In this document: positions 1 through 8,222 of the stretch, piece by piece
Layout: every line of letters starts with the position of its first letter
Position numbering within the stretch: position 1 is the first letter of the stretch
NCBI RefSeq assembly: GCF_903642095.1
Contig: NZ_CAHJWD020000336.1
Coordinates: 1-16,822 of the forward strand
DNA from: Bathymodiolus brooksi thiotrophic gill symbiont
Lineage (GTDB): Bacteria; Pseudomonadota; Gammaproteobacteria; PS1; Pseudothioglobaceae
Length of the DNA stretch: 16,822 nt
Reading direction: 5' to 3'
Position numbers and translations under genes: made by a program
Notes under the pieces: generated by a model
Told to the model about the DNA's origin: nothing
The model's input: only the letters and a program-made list of their open reading frames with translations
Database searches by the model: none

Positions 1-330
1 TAGCAACTAACCCGTTTGGCACTGTAGTTCTTTCAGAATTATTGTCCCCCCAACATTCAACGGTATTATCCATTTTCAAAGCACAAGAAAAACCCTCACC
101 AGCTGCAACCTGTTTGGCAACTAACCCATTTGGTACTGTAGTTTCTCCATGCTCGTCATTTCCCCAGCATTTAACAGTGCCATCTATTTTTAAAGCACAA
201 GAGTGAGTGTATCCTACCGCAATTTGTTTGGCAACCAGCCCGTTTGGCACTGTAGTTTCTCCATGCTCGTCACTCCCCCAACATTCAACACTACCATCGA
301 ATTTCAAAGCACATTGGTGGCCAATGCCAC
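1..330 (-). repeat. 114-bp tandem repeats encoding RCC1 units
   Basis: The plus-strand word ACTGTAGTT recurs at 21, 135 and 249, exactly 114 bp (38 codons) apart. The units starting at 135 and 249 are identical for 24 bases, while the unit at 21 has diverged after its first nine. The array is cut by the window edge, so the copy number is unknown. The exact period and near-identity suggest recent unit duplication or gene conversion within the gene. Confidence 0.85.
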
Positions 331-1846
331 CAACAGAGCTTGCCGACCCCAACTGACAAGCGGGACCACATGCTTCTTGCAAGTAGTTTTCTAGTAAACT
401 GGATCGAGCAGGCAAAAACTGTTTAGTGAGTGCTTTAGATAATTCACCTTCTTCCGTGACATGAACAAAGCCAGCACTGTTTGGCCAATGAATATTTGGG
501 GCAATTTCTTTGTTGTTGCTGTTTTGATGACAACCGCCACAACTCATTGCTTCAGCACGGTTTCTAATCATCTCTGGTGTATAGGACGATAATTTAGTAA
601 GTTTGTTACTGATTGCAGTATTTAAGGTTGTGTTGCTTGGGCTTGCAGTGTTGTCCTTGGAATTTGAATTTGATTGAAATTCATTGTATTGGTTGTTACT
701 GTTTAAGGAAAAACCATTAATAATACTGCCAGCATTAGGGTTGCTTGAATGCTTTTCAGGTGCTAGAAGGTTATCAATGTATTGATGGTTAAAATCATTA
801 TTAAAGTAAATTCTTGATGCTTTGAGTGCATCTGAGTCTGAGTTCTTTTCATTGGCAAATAGTTCAGTGAGTGGGTTATTTTTAACGGTGTCGGCAACTA
901 GTATGGTTTTACCATTTGCATCAATATCGGTTTTAAACTCTCTTAACTGCCAAGGGCTATCCACAAATTGATTAGAGCGCACTTGTCCTGTTCCGTGAGT
1001 GTAATGGGCGAAGTTAATGGCTGCTGGCAGGTTTACCCCATCATGTTGTAAACCTTGGTAAAAAAACTTTTCTAGCTCTACTAAAGCTTGTGCTTTGGTT
1101 TTTTGTCCGATTTTTTGCCAAAAGTCCGCTACTGCAAAACACCCTGCCAAGCCCTCATTTGGTTTAGGGTTGGGATATCGTGCTTCAAAGATTAAAAAGA
1201 AACGACCTGAGGTATCACTCTTCTTATGATAAACAATACGATACTCACCACAATGTTTGCCACTGCTAGAAGACAGGTCAAAACGATTGAAAATTGCGGT
1301 TGGTAGCATGTTCTTATCAATTAAATCGGTTGAATTAAGTTTTGCCTCTTCAGTCCTTTTTCCTAAAGGTATATTAACAAAACCATTGGTTTTTGAAGTA
1401 GTGGTCAGAGTGTTGAGCAAACTGCTTAGTAATTGAGCATTAGAATTATCAGTTGCGGTTTCTTTACTGGTGTTACGAATCTGTGTTAGGGTTTTATTAA
1501 GCGAGAAATTTGTATTAAAATCAGTGGTATCTACGCCAGTATCACCTCGACTAAAAACTAAGGCATTATTGGCAGTGGTATCAGTATCAGTATCAGTGGC
1601 AGCATTAGTGGCAGTAGCAGAATTCATAGTAGCGTCTGTTGAAGCGGGTGCTTCTTGGGTTTGAGAGTTGGATTGTTTCTGTAAAAATCTATCCATTAAG
1701 TTGGGTTCGCCTGTGCGACCACCAGCAATAACGGTATTCATTGTGCTTGTTATGCTAAAAGTAAGTAAAACAAATAGTGGCGTTAAAAGATGTTTTAAAG
1801 AGAATGTTTTATGTTTAGATGTTAAATTTATTGATTTATTTTTCAT
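1..1846 (-). CDS. Exported RCC1-repeat protein with a CXXCH motif (3' end beyond window)
   Basis: The minus-strand frame is open from an ATG at 1846 to the left edge (615 codons, no stop), so the C-terminus is missing. Order of parts: a basic, hydrophobic N-terminus typical of a signal peptide (about residues 1-43, ending near VIAGG); a Thr/Asn/Asp-rich linker including TDTDTD; a globular part about 175-345 containing NRFDL, HCGEYR and GLAGCFAVADFW; a Ser/Asn-rich linker; CGGCH at 436-440, the form of a c-type haem site; then RCC1-type repeats from about 505 onward. Each repeat is 38 residues with two Cys (SCALK...VECWG...TTVPNGLVAKQ). AAAGGA lies just upstream of the ATG. RCC1 repeats form beta-propellers that mediate protein contacts. 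The paired Cys suggest a periplasmic or extracellular disulfide-bonded propeller. Function is unknown; haem attachment is only inferred from the motif. Confidence 0.85.
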   Translation of the reverse strand, partial: MKNKSINLTSKHKTFSLKHLLTPLFVLLTFSITSTMNTVIAGGRTGEPNLMDRFLQKQSNSQTQEAPASTDATMNSATATNAATDTDTDTTANNALVFSRGDTGVDTTDFNTNFSLNKTLTQIRNTSKETATDNSNAQLLSSLLNTLTTTSKTNGFVNIPLGKRTEEAKLNSTDLIDKNMLPTAIFNRFDLSSSSGKHCGEYRIVYHKKSDTSGRFFLIFEARYPNPKPNEGLAGCFAVADFWQKIGQKTKAQALVELEKFFYQGLQHDGVNLPAAINFAHYTHGTGQVRSNQFVDSPWQLREFKTDIDANGKTILVADTVKNNPLTELFANEKNSDSDALKASRIYFNNDFNHQYIDNLLAPEKHSSNPNAGSIINGFSLNSNNQYNEFQSNSNSKDNTASPSNTTLNTAISNKLTKLSSYTPEMIRNRAEAMSCGGCHQNSNNKEIAPNIHWPNSAGFVHVTEEGELSKALTKQFLPARSSLLENYLQEACGPACQLGSASSVGGIGHQCALKFDGSVECWGSDEHGETTVPNGLVAKQIAVGYTHSCALKIDGTVKCWGNDEHGETTVPNGLVAKQVAAGEGFSCALKMDNTVECWGDNNSERTTVPNGLVA

Positions 1847-1883
1847 GGTTCCTTTGATTTATTTTAGTAAAATTTTTGGAATT

Positions 1884-1892
1884 ATTATAGCA
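1884..1892 (-). promoter_or_regulatory. Extended -10 promoter for the RCC1-repeat gene
   Basis: On the minus strand TGCTATAAT reads as a consensus extended -10 element. A start about 7 nt downstream would give a leader of roughly 30 nt before the ATG at 1846. No good -35 hexamer is present at 16-18 bp, which is acceptable for an extended -10 promoter. Called by eye only. Confidence 0.45.
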
Positions 1893-2298
1893 ACTATTTT
1901 GCCAATAGGAGAGTATTTTTTATTTATGTGAATCTAACATAGTTTTTGTTTTTATTTAATTTAACCAGTTTGTCAATTTCATTTGGAGTAAGTTTATCAT
2001 GGGCTTTTAATGTTCTTTTTACATTGATTTGGCATTGTTTTTTTGGCTAAGTAGGTCTTTTATTAGGGCGCAAGGTGGACAGATAAAATCATATTAACTC
2101 TATCCAATAATGGTTCTGATATTTTGTATAAATAAAGGATTAAAAAACCAGTTTTTGTTAAATTTAGTAACTTCTTTAAACCTTGTGCAAGACATAAGAC
2201 TGAATTTTAAAAAAAATGCCAAGTGGATTTTGATGATTATTTATATTTTATGTAAAGACCTTGCTAAAGCATTATTAAAATTGGTGCCAGCGTTGATA
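1893..2298. other. Gene-poor gap, possibly eroded coding sequence
   Basis: No intact gene is visible in this AT-rich stretch between two minus-strand genes. The minus strand has short open pieces that look coding-like but are broken. One piece reads DFICPPCALIKDLLSQK (about 2089-2040); after a one-base slip in a run of seven A it continues as QCQINVKRTLKAHDKL and on to a stop at 1924-1926. Another piece (about 2235-2102) reads KIHLAFFLKF...NIRTIIG before a stop. None has a convincing start with a ribosome-binding site. I cannot assign a family. No terminator hairpin was found for the bamE transcript that must end here. Confidence 0.35.
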
Positions 2299-2964
2299 TC
2301 AAGGTTTATTTACTTCTTGAATTTGTTTTTCTTTTAGTGCTTTTTCCTTAGCAAGGGCAATATCTTTGGCTGCTTTTAATGCATTTTCTTGTGCAAGACG
2401 CTCAGCCTCTTCTTTAGCCAGTTTTATTGCCGCTATTTTGGCTTTTTCTTTTGCTGCTTTCGCCTTTTTTTCTTGAGCAAGTTTCATTGCTAATGCTTGG
2501 GCTTTTTCTGCCTTTATCTTTTCTTGTGCAAGGCGTTTGGCTGCTATTTTGGCTTTTATTGCTGCTTTTTCATTGTTAATACGGTTGTTTTCTGCTACTT
2601 TTTCTATAAATTTTAATGCAGGTAAAGAGCCAATACCATTGGTGTTAATGTTAATTAATTTTTCTTGTTCAAAGGTTAGGGTTAAGCGATAATTAATAAT
2701 TTCTCCTGAGCCAAGGCTAGAGTGGTTAATGTAATCCCATTGATTGTTGTGAAATGGGTCAATAATACTTGGGTAACCAATAATATCTCGCACTTGGTGT
2801 TTTGACATACCTATTTTTAATTGATTAATATCAAAGCGATTTAATACGGAACCTTGCTGGACATCAGCCTTGTAGGGTGTTGGAATGATATTAGAAAGGT
2901 AGGTTGGGACAGTGCAAGCATTTATAAATAAAGATAAAAATGCGATTAGGAGGAATTTATTCAT
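2299..2964 (-). CDS. bamE: BamE/OmlA outer-membrane assembly lipoprotein with TolA-like helical tail
   Basis: BamE is an outer-membrane lipoprotein of the BAM complex, which folds beta-barrel proteins into the outer membrane. The start MNKFLLIAFLSLFINAC is a lipoprotein signal peptide with Cys17 as the lipidated residue. Residues about 38-107 match the SmpA/OmlA fold: QLKIGMSKHQVRDIIGYP, then DPFHNNQWDY at 69-78 and a YRLTLTF strand. The family is usually little over 100 residues; this protein has 221. The extra part (about 128-221) is almost pure Lys/Ala/Glu helix with recurring RLAQE/KLAKE units, like the spanning helix of TolA. It is divergent from fur, the classic omlA-fur arrangement of Pseudomonas. 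There is no Shine-Dalgarno before the ATG. Identity of the N-domain is firm; the role of the tail is unknown. Confidence 0.9.
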   Translation of the reverse strand: MNKFLLIAFLSLFINACTVPTYLSNIIPTPYKADVQQGSVLNRFDINQLKIGMSKHQVRDIIGYPSIIDPFHNNQWDYINHSSLGSGEIINYRLTLTFEQEKLININTNGIGSLPALKFIEKVAENNRINNEKAAIKAKIAAKRLAQEKIKAEKAQALAMKLAQEKKAKAAKEKAKIAAIKLAKEEAERLAQENALKAAKDIALAKEKALKEKQIQEVNKP

Positions 2965-2969
2965 TTATT

Positions 2970-2995
2970 GGTTAAAATGGTTAAAATATTTTAAC
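2970..2995. promoter_or_regulatory. Divergent bamE/fur promoter region with 16-bp palindrome
   Basis: GTTAAAATATTTTAAC (2980-2995) is a perfect palindrome. It is preceded by a direct repeat, GGTTAAAAT, at 2970-2978 and 2979-2987. The palindrome carries a TAAAAT -10-like hexamer on each strand: 2982-2987 for fur, and 2993-2988 for bamE with an extended TGT in front. The two promoters would therefore overlap face to face and exclude each other, and a dimeric regulator could bind the symmetric core. It does not match the GATAATGATAATCATTATC Fur box well. -35 elements are weak on both sides. Confidence 0.45.
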
Positions 2996-3015
2996 AACTG
3001 ATTTTACCTATAAAA

Positions 3016-3432
3016 ATGGACGCGCAAGATTTAAAAAGTGCAGGACTTAAAGTTACTTTGCCAAGACTCAAAATTTTAGAGATTTTAGAGACCAATGAAA
3101 ATCATCATATGAGTGCTGAGGATATTTACCGTGCATTGATTATGCAAAATGCAGAAGTAGGGGTGGCAACTATTTATCGTGTTTTGACGCAGTTTGAAGA
3201 ATCGGGTATGGTTAATAAACTCAATTTTGACAACGGTCAAAGTGTTTTTGAATTGTCTAATGTAGAGCATCACGACCATTTAGTGTGTGTGAAATGTGGA
3301 AAAATTGATGAGTTTTCAGATGAGGTTATTGAGCAACACCAGCACGATGTGGCAAAAAAACACGGCTATCAACTCACTGACCACTGCCTATATTTATATG
3401 GCCTTTGTCAAGATTGTCAATTGACGAAGTAA
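3016..3432 (+). CDS. fur: Ferric uptake regulator Fur
   Basis: Fur is a dimeric Fe(II)-dependent repressor controlling iron uptake and related genes. The 138-residue protein is very close to E. coli Fur: LKSAGLKVTLPRLKILEIL starts the winged-helix domain, SAEDIYRAL and GVATIYRVLTQFEESGMV form the recognition region, and NHH/HHDHL supply metal ligands. CVKCG (about 93-97) and the C-terminal CQDC give the two Cys pairs of a structural zinc site, followed by EFSDEVIE and LYLYG. These features favour Fur over Zur, and the divergent omlA/bamE neighbour supports that. The ATG has no Shine-Dalgarno, and TATAAA lies directly before it. The stop is 4 bp ahead of the permease start, so the two genes are probably co-transcribed. 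Confidence 0.96.
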   Translation: MDAQDLKSAGLKVTLPRLKILEILETNENHHMSAEDIYRALIMQNAEVGVATIYRVLTQFEESGMVNKLNFDNGQSVFELSNVEHHDHLVCVKCGKIDEFSDEVIEQHQHDVAKKHGYQLTDHCLYLYGLCQDCQLTK

Positions 3433-3436
3433 TTCA

Positions 3437-4228
3437 GTGGAAGATTTTATTTTTAGGGCGATTTTAGCAGCCGTTGGTATTTCAATTATTGCAGGTTCGT
3501 TAGGATGTTTTGTCATTTGGAAGCGGATGAGTTATTTTTCAGAATCTATTTCACACTCGGCTTTATTGGGAGTGTCTTTGGGATTGGTAAGTGGCTTGGG
3601 TTTGCATTTTGGATTGATTATTGTTGGTGGTATATTTGCAATATTGATTGTTGTTTTGCAGCAAAGAAATTTTTTATCTAATGATGCCATTCTTGGTATT
3701 TTTTCACACATTTCTTTGTCGCTCGGTGTGGTGATTTTGGCATTGGTGGGCAATGCAAATACTGATTATCTTTCCTTGTTATTTGGTGATATTTTGTCTA
3801 TTACCAGTCAAGATGTTGTTTGGATTTATGCCGTTCTTGCTTTGGTAGGCACACTGCTTATTGTCTTTTGGCAGCGTTTATTGCTACTAACCTTAAATGA
3901 AGATTTAGGTGTGGCAAGTGGACTTAATAAATTAAAGTATCAACTGTTATTTATGCTGATGATTGCACTAACGGTATCAGTATCGGTGCAAATTGTAGGG
4001 GTGTTGCTTATCACTTCGCTACTCATTATTCCACCAGCAATTGCTAGGGTTTTTTCACACAGTCCAGCACAAATGGTATTGTTTTCTGTGATTACTTCAG
4101 TCATTGCTGTGGTGGTTGGGTTGAGTGGCTCAATGCACTATGATATCGCAACGGGGCCGACGATTGTCATTTCACTTGGTGCTTTGTTTATTGCCTCTCA
4201 GTTATTTCCAAGCAAGCGGTTAACTTAA
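3437..4228 (+). CDS. znuB: ZnuB-type metal ABC transporter permease
   Basis: This is an integral membrane permease of the ABC-3 family (ZnuB/MntB/TroC), which carries Zn(II) or Mn(II) into the cytoplasm. The 263 residues are nearly all hydrophobic helices. [23 protein letters not shown] near the N-terminus is the family signature, and the later [19 protein letters not shown] stretch is equally typical. The start is a GTG 4 bp after the fur stop, with no good Shine-Dalgarno, suggesting translational coupling. The ATPase (ZnuC) and binding protein (ZnuA) are not in the window, so the metal is not certain; zinc is the default for this subgroup. Its 3' end overlaps the prfA 3' end by 9 bp on the opposite strand, leaving no room for a separate terminator. 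Confidence 0.88.
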   Translation: MEDFIFRAILAAVGISIIAGSLGCFVIWKRMSYFSESISHSALLGVSLGLVSGLGLHFGLIIVGGIFAILIVVLQQRNFLSNDAILGIFSHISLSLGVVILALVGNANTDYLSLLFGDILSITSQDVVWIYAVLALVGTLLIVFWQRLLLLTLNEDLGVASGLNKLKYQLLFMLMIALTVSVSVQIVGVLLITSLLIIPPAIARVFSHSPAQMVLFSVITSVIAVVVGLSGSMHYDIATGPTIVISLGALFIASQLFPSKRLT

Positions 4229-5311
4229 ATCGTCATTTAATTCACTGAGTTGATTGGTTTGTTGTTCAACAATTAATGGCTCAATAATGGATTCTAAATC
4301 TCCTTCCATAATCTCAGCAAGTTTGTATAGTGTTAAATTAATGCGATGGTCGGTAATACGACCTTGTGGGTAGTTGTAGGTGCGAATGCGTTGCGAGCGA
4401 TCACCGCTGCCAACGAGTTCTTTACGGGTTGAGGCTTGTTCTTTTTGTTGTTGTTGTTGTTGTGCGTCTAAGATTCGTGAGGCTAATACTGACATGGCTT
4501 GTGCTTTATTCTTATGCTGTGAGCGACCGTCTTGGCATTCAACCACAGTGCCTGTTGGGATGTGGGTAACACGAACGGCAGAATCGGTTTTGTTAACATG
4601 CTGACCGCCTGCACCACTGGCACGGAAAGTATCAACACGCACATCGCTCATATTAATGTTAACTTCTTCGATATTTTCAACTTCTGGCATAATTGCTACG
4701 GTGCAAGCGGAAGTGTGGACACGGCCTTGTGATTCGGTTTCTGGCACGCGCTGGACACGGTGTGCACCAGATTCAAATTTGAGTTTTGAATAGACATCTG
4801 TGCCACTGATGCGAGCAATGACTTCTTTAAAGCCACCGTGTTCGCCAGCGTTGGAACTCATAATTTCTATTTGCCATTTTTGCTTTTCAACATAACGAGA
4901 ATACATTTTAAACAAATCGCCTGAAAAAATAGACGCTTCATCGCCCCCTGTGCCTGCACGGACTTCAATAATAATGTTGCGTGAGTCATTTGGGTCTTTT
5001 GGCAGTAGTGATTTTTTTAGCTCTAAGTCAAGTTGCTCCAAAGTTTCTTTGCCTTCGGCAATTTCTTCTTTTGCCATGGTGCGTATTTCGTTGTCATCCT
5101 CAAGTAACATAATTTGAGCTGCTTCAATGTCTGCCTGTGTGCTTAAATATTGCTCAAATTGTTCGTTAATGGGGGTAAGTTGTGCGTGTTCAATGGACAA
5201 TTCACGAAATTTATTTTGATTTGCACAGACTTCGGGGTTACTCAGCATCACCCCTATTTCTTCAAGTCGCATAGAAAGTTGTTCGAGTTTGGCATTAATA
5301 GAAGCATTCAT
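4220..5311 (-). CDS. prfA: Peptide chain release factor 1 (RF1)
   Basis: RF1 recognises UAA and UAG at the ribosome and triggers peptide release. The 363-residue length is normal. The stop-codon reading loop is in [18 protein letters not shown], where the PxT tripeptide is Pro-Glu-Thr (190-192) instead of E. coli PAT. The catalytic GGQ lies at 235-237 in [16 protein letters not shown], and the glutamine would normally be methylated by PrmC. A six-Gln run (284-289) sits in the GGQ-domain helix, encoded by CAA repeats. The ATG overlaps the hemA stop as ATGA, so this is the usual hemA-prfA pair. PrmC, often next in that operon, does not follow; instead the gene converges on znuB. Confidence 0.97.
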   Translation of the reverse strand: MNASINAKLEQLSMRLEEIGVMLSNPEVCANQNKFRELSIEHAQLTPINEQFEQYLSTQADIEAAQIMLLEDDNEIRTMAKEEIAEGKETLEQLDLELKKSLLPKDPNDSRNIIIEVRAGTGGDEASIFSGDLFKMYSRYVEKQKWQIEIMSSNAGEHGGFKEVIARISGTDVYSKLKFESGAHRVQRVPETESQGRVHTSACTVAIMPEVENIEEVNINMSDVRVDTFRASGAGGQHVNKTDSAVRVTHIPTGTVVECQDGRSQHKNKAQAMSVLASRILDAQQQQQQKEQASTRKELVGSGDRSQRIRTYNYPQGRITDHRINLTLYKLAEIMEGDLESIIEPLIVEQQTNQLSELNDDLS

Positions 5312-6561
5312 AATTTTTTATTTTTAGGGACACAGTTTTGGCATTGGTTTAGTTGTTGCGCATTTGTTTGTTTGATATTATTAAAGGGAGCGTGCAGTAA
5401 TTTGTTGGTCAGTTGGTCAGCCAATTGGCGAATAACGGTTGCCGCATCGTTGCCTTTTTTAAGTTGTTTGAGTGCCGATTCAATAGCCACGCCTTTCATT
5501 TTATAAGCATTTTCACGATAAATTTGAACCACTTGCTCGTTAGGCAATTTTTTCAACCAATCTTTAAATTTTTTGTTTTGAATAACGACAATTTCCTCAG
5601 CCAATGTTTTCTCCTTTTGCCTGTTGTTAATGTTGTTATCTATTACCTGTTGCAAATCATCAATGGTGTATAAAAACACATCGTCAAGTTGTGCAACTTC
5701 TGGCTCAATGTCTCTAGGAATAGCGATATCAAGCATAAATATTGGCTTGCGTTTACGCAGTTTGAGTGCACTTTCAATCAGTCCTTTGCCGATGATTGGC
5801 ACACTCGCAGCAGTGGAGGAGATGATAATATCGGCTTCATGTATCACAGAAGAAAACTGCTTTAAACTAATGGATTTTGCCTGATATAAATTGGCAATTT
5901 TCTTGGCATTCTCAACGGTACGATTAGCAACAATCATTTTTTTAACGCTTTTTTGATGCAGATGCTGAGCACATAACTCAATCATCTCGCCTGCCCCAAT
6001 GAGCATTACCGTCTGTTCAGACAAATCGGCAAAAATTTTCTCGCTGAGTTTGATTGCACAATAAGCCACTGATACTGCTGATGAGCCGATTTCTGTATCG
6101 GTTCTTACTTTCTTAGCAGTTGAAAAAGCATGTTGAAAAAGTTTTTCTAATAATTTATTCAGCGTATCTGCCTCTTTAGCGGTGTGATAAGCATCTTTAA
6201 GTTGCCCTAAAATTTGTGGCTCGCCTAATACCAGAGAGTCTAATCCTGTTGCCACATGGCAAATGTGCTGTAGTGCATCATCCCCTTCAAAATAAACCAA
6301 ATAAGGACTGATTTCCATTCTATCGATATTATGAATCTTAGCAAGATAATCGCTCAATATTTCTTTGGCATTGTCGTTATCAACAATGGCATAAATTTCA
6401 GAACGATTACAGGTAGAGAGAATGGCACACGCTTCAATACCCTTAACTTTGTTAAGTTGTTTCAACGCAGTGGACAATTCATTTGGCGAAAACGCAACTT
6501 TTTCACGCACGGAAACGGGTGCAAGTTGATGATTAACACTTAAAATTGCAATACACGACAT
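5308..6561 (-). CDS. hemA: Glutamyl-tRNA reductase
   Basis: HemA reduces glutamyl-tRNA to glutamate-1-semialdehyde with NADPH, the committed step of C5-pathway tetrapyrrole synthesis. The protein is 417 residues, matching E. coli (418). [12 protein letters not shown] is the N-terminal signature. Cys51 in [12 protein letters not shown] is the catalytic thiol, [13 protein letters not shown] follows, and [12 protein letters not shown] begins the NADPH-binding Rossmann domain. The C-terminal helical dimerisation region is present and lysine-rich. The start codon has no Shine-Dalgarno. It overlaps prfA by 4 bp and diverges from lolB, the order hemA-prfA with lolB seen in many gammaproteobacteria. 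Confidence 0.97.
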   Translation of the reverse strand: MSCIAILSVNHQLAPVSVREKVAFSPNELSTALKQLNKVKGIEACAILSTCNRSEIYAIVDNDNAKEILSDYLAKIHNIDRMEISPYLVYFEGDDALQHICHVATGLDSLVLGEPQILGQLKDAYHTAKEADTLNKLLEKLFQHAFSTAKKVRTDTEIGSSAVSVAYCAIKLSEKIFADLSEQTVMLIGAGEMIELCAQHLHQKSVKKMIVANRTVENAKKIANLYQAKSISLKQFSSVIHEADIIISSTAASVPIIGKGLIESALKLRKRKPIFMLDIAIPRDIEPEVAQLDDVFLYTIDDLQQVIDNNINNRQKEKTLAEEIVVIQNKKFKDWLKKLPNEQVVQIYRENAYKMKGVAIESALKQLKKGNDAATVIRQLADQLTNKLLHAPFNNIKQTNAQQLNQCQNCVPKNKKL

Positions 6562-6590
6562 TGGAAATGAGTAAAAAAATTAAACGCTTG

Positions 6591-6596
6591 ATTATA
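6591..6596 (-). promoter_or_regulatory. Consensus -10 for hemA
   Basis: The minus strand reads TATAAT here, 30 bp upstream of the hemA ATG. A start near 6584 would give a leader of about 23 nt. No clear -35 hexamer lies at the right distance, so this is a tentative call. The same AT-rich interval must also carry the divergent lolB promoter, which I cannot place. Confidence 0.35.
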
Positions 6597-6632
6597 CCCT
6601 AAGGGACTTGTTTGCCATTACAATACACCGCT

Positions 6633-7145
6633 ATGAAAATATCTGTATTATTATTGCTTATTTCACTTCTATCAGGGTGTTTGACGATATCAAAACAAAC
6701 AGAACAAGCTGTTTATTCAAATAGCATACCAAATGTATGGACGATAATAGGGCGTATTAGTGCCACAAATAAAGGGGAAACTGAAACAGCAAATTTTCAA
6801 CTTAATCAGCAAAATGGTTACAATCAATTAACTTTAACAGGTGCACTTGGGTTTGGACAAACAACGGTAAAACAAACCACACAAGGCTTGTTGGTTAACA
6901 ATGAACTCACTTACCAAACTCTAAAGGAATGGATGACGCTTGAATTAGGCTGGTATTTCCCAGTAAACGCTTTGGCAAATATCGTTTTTAAACACAACAA
7001 TAACAATATAGAAGACTGGCAAATTAGCACCAATAAACGCCGAGTATTTAATGGCGTTGCCTACCCAAAAATTATTCGTTTAAATCATTCAAATAAACAC
7101 CTTAAAATCAAACTTCTGCTACAAGAAGTTAATCGGTTAAAATGA
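6633..7145 (+). CDS. lolB: Outer-membrane lipoprotein insertion protein LolB
   Basis: LolB receives lipoproteins from LolA in the periplasm and inserts them into the outer membrane. I place the start at the ATG at 6633, because the protein then opens with [16 protein letters not shown], a short lipoprotein signal with Cys16 as the acylation site. A TTG at 6612 would add seven unneeded residues. The mature part has the family pattern: [40 protein letters not shown] and a conserved WM near the middle. At 170 residues it is slightly shorter than the E. coli protein. There is no evident Shine-Dalgarno. It diverges from hemA, as in E. coli, but the usual next gene ispE is missing; ruvB follows after 7 bp. 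Confidence 0.9.
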   Translation: MKISVLLLLISLLSGCLTISKQTEQAVYSNSIPNVWTIIGRISATNKGETETANFQLNQQNGYNQLTLTGALGFGQTTVKQTTQGLLVNNELTYQTLKEWMTLELGWYFPVNALANIVFKHNNNNIEDWQISTNKRRVFNGVAYPKIIRLNHSNKHLKIKLLLQEVNRLK

Positions 7146-7152
7146 GACAATT

Positions 7153-8184
7153 ATGATAGAAGAAGATTCCTTAGTCAGCGGACAAATTCAAGAAAACGAA
7201 GAAGTTATTATGACTTCAGTTCGCCCTAAGTTATTGTCTGAGTATATTGGACAGAGAGATGTTAAATCTCAAATGGCGTTGTTTATTGAAGCAGCTAAGA
7301 AACGGGGTGATGCACTAGATCATTGTTTGATTTATGGGCCACCCGGTTTAGGCAAGACGACATTGGCAAATGTGATTTCCAATCAAATGGGTGCAGGGCT
7401 GAAGCAAAGTTCTGGACCTGTATTGGAGCGTTCAGGAGATTTGGCAGCGATGTTGACCAAACTTGAGCCTTATGATGTGTTGTTTATTGATGAGATTCAT
7501 CGTTTAAACCCTGTGGTGGAGGAGATTTTGTATCCTGCTTTGGAGGATTTTAAGTTGGATATTATGGTGGGGGAAGGCGTGGCAGCACATTCAGTGCAAT
7601 TAGATTTGCCGCCATTTACCATGATTGGTGCAACAACGAGGGCGGGTATGCTAACTTCGCCACTGCGAGATAGATTTGGCATTGTGCAACGATTACAGTT
7701 TTATGAAGTGCGGGATTTACAGACAATTGTTAAGCGTTCTGCTGGTATTTTGGGTATTGAAATCGAGGATAATGGTGCATTGGAAATTGCTAAACGCTCT
7801 CGTGGCACACCTAGAATTGCCAATCGTTTATTGCGTCGAGTGCGTGATTTTGCAGATGTTAAGACCGATGGGTTTGTCCATCAGCAGATTGCACGACAAG
7901 CATTGAGTGAATTAAAAGTAGATGAATTAGGTTTGGAGCAATTAGACCGAGAATATTTATCAATGATTACACAGAAATTTGGCGGCGGGCCAGTGGGGCT
8001 AGACACACTGTCAACGGCAATTGGGGAAGAACGAGGCACTTTAGAGGATATGGTTGAGCCATATTTGATTCAGCAGGGCTTTATTATGCGGACACCACGG
8101 GGGCGAAGTGCAACTCATTTGGCGTATGCACATTTAGGTTTAAAGAGTCCTGATTCAGTGGCAGATTTGTTTAATGGGCAATGA
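7153..8184 (+). CDS. ruvB: Holliday junction branch-migration helicase RuvB
   Basis: RuvB is the AAA+ ATPase motor that, with RuvA, drives branch migration of Holliday junctions for RuvC cleavage. The 343 residues fit the family. [11 protein letters not shown] begins the N-terminal domain; Walker A GPPGLGKT is at 62-69; Walker B FIDEIH has D113 and E114; GATTRAG contains sensor 1; and LRDRFG at 171-176 carries the arginine finger R174. The C-terminal winged helix is present ([15 protein letters not shown]). RuvA is absent, and RuvC lies 7 kb away as a single gene, so the usual ruvCAB cluster is split. It follows lolB by 7 bp and precedes tolQ, an association also known from Pseudomonas, where ruvCAB-ybgC abuts tol. 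Confidence 0.97.
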   Translation: MIEEDSLVSGQIQENEEVIMTSVRPKLLSEYIGQRDVKSQMALFIEAAKKRGDALDHCLIYGPPGLGKTTLANVISNQMGAGLKQSSGPVLERSGDLAAMLTKLEPYDVLFIDEIHRLNPVVEEILYPALEDFKLDIMVGEGVAAHSVQLDLPPFTMIGATTRAGMLTSPLRDRFGIVQRLQFYEVRDLQTIVKRSAGILGIEIEDNGALEIAKRSRGTPRIANRLLRRVRDFADVKTDGFVHQQIARQALSELKVDELGLEQLDREYLSMITQKFGGGPVGLDTLSTAIGEERGTLEDMVEPYLIQQGFIMRTPRGRSATHLAYAHLGLKSPDSVADLFNGQ

Positions 8185-8222
8185 GTAGAAAGGTAAAATA
8201 ATCATTTTTTTGGAGAAAGATA

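Noticed and set aside
1470..1931. Plus-strand open frames opposite the 5' part of the RCC1-repeat gene
   Set aside because: They are antisense to a long frame with a signal peptide, RBS and recognisable repeats; their proteins are low-complexity Val/Ser/Phe stretches.
2110..2337. Plus-strand 75-codon open frame
   Set aside because: No ribosome-binding site, AT-driven Leu/Ile/Phe/Lys composition, and its end overlaps the 3' end of bamE on the other strand.
4366..4732. Plus-strand open frames opposite prfA
   Set aside because: Shadows of the antisense RF1 coding sequence; the poly-Val and poly-Cys runs come from the CAA repeat read backwards.
6612..6632. Upstream TTG start for lolB
   Set aside because: It would put seven residues before a compact lipoprotein signal peptide; the ATG at 6633 gives the expected MK start and lipobox.
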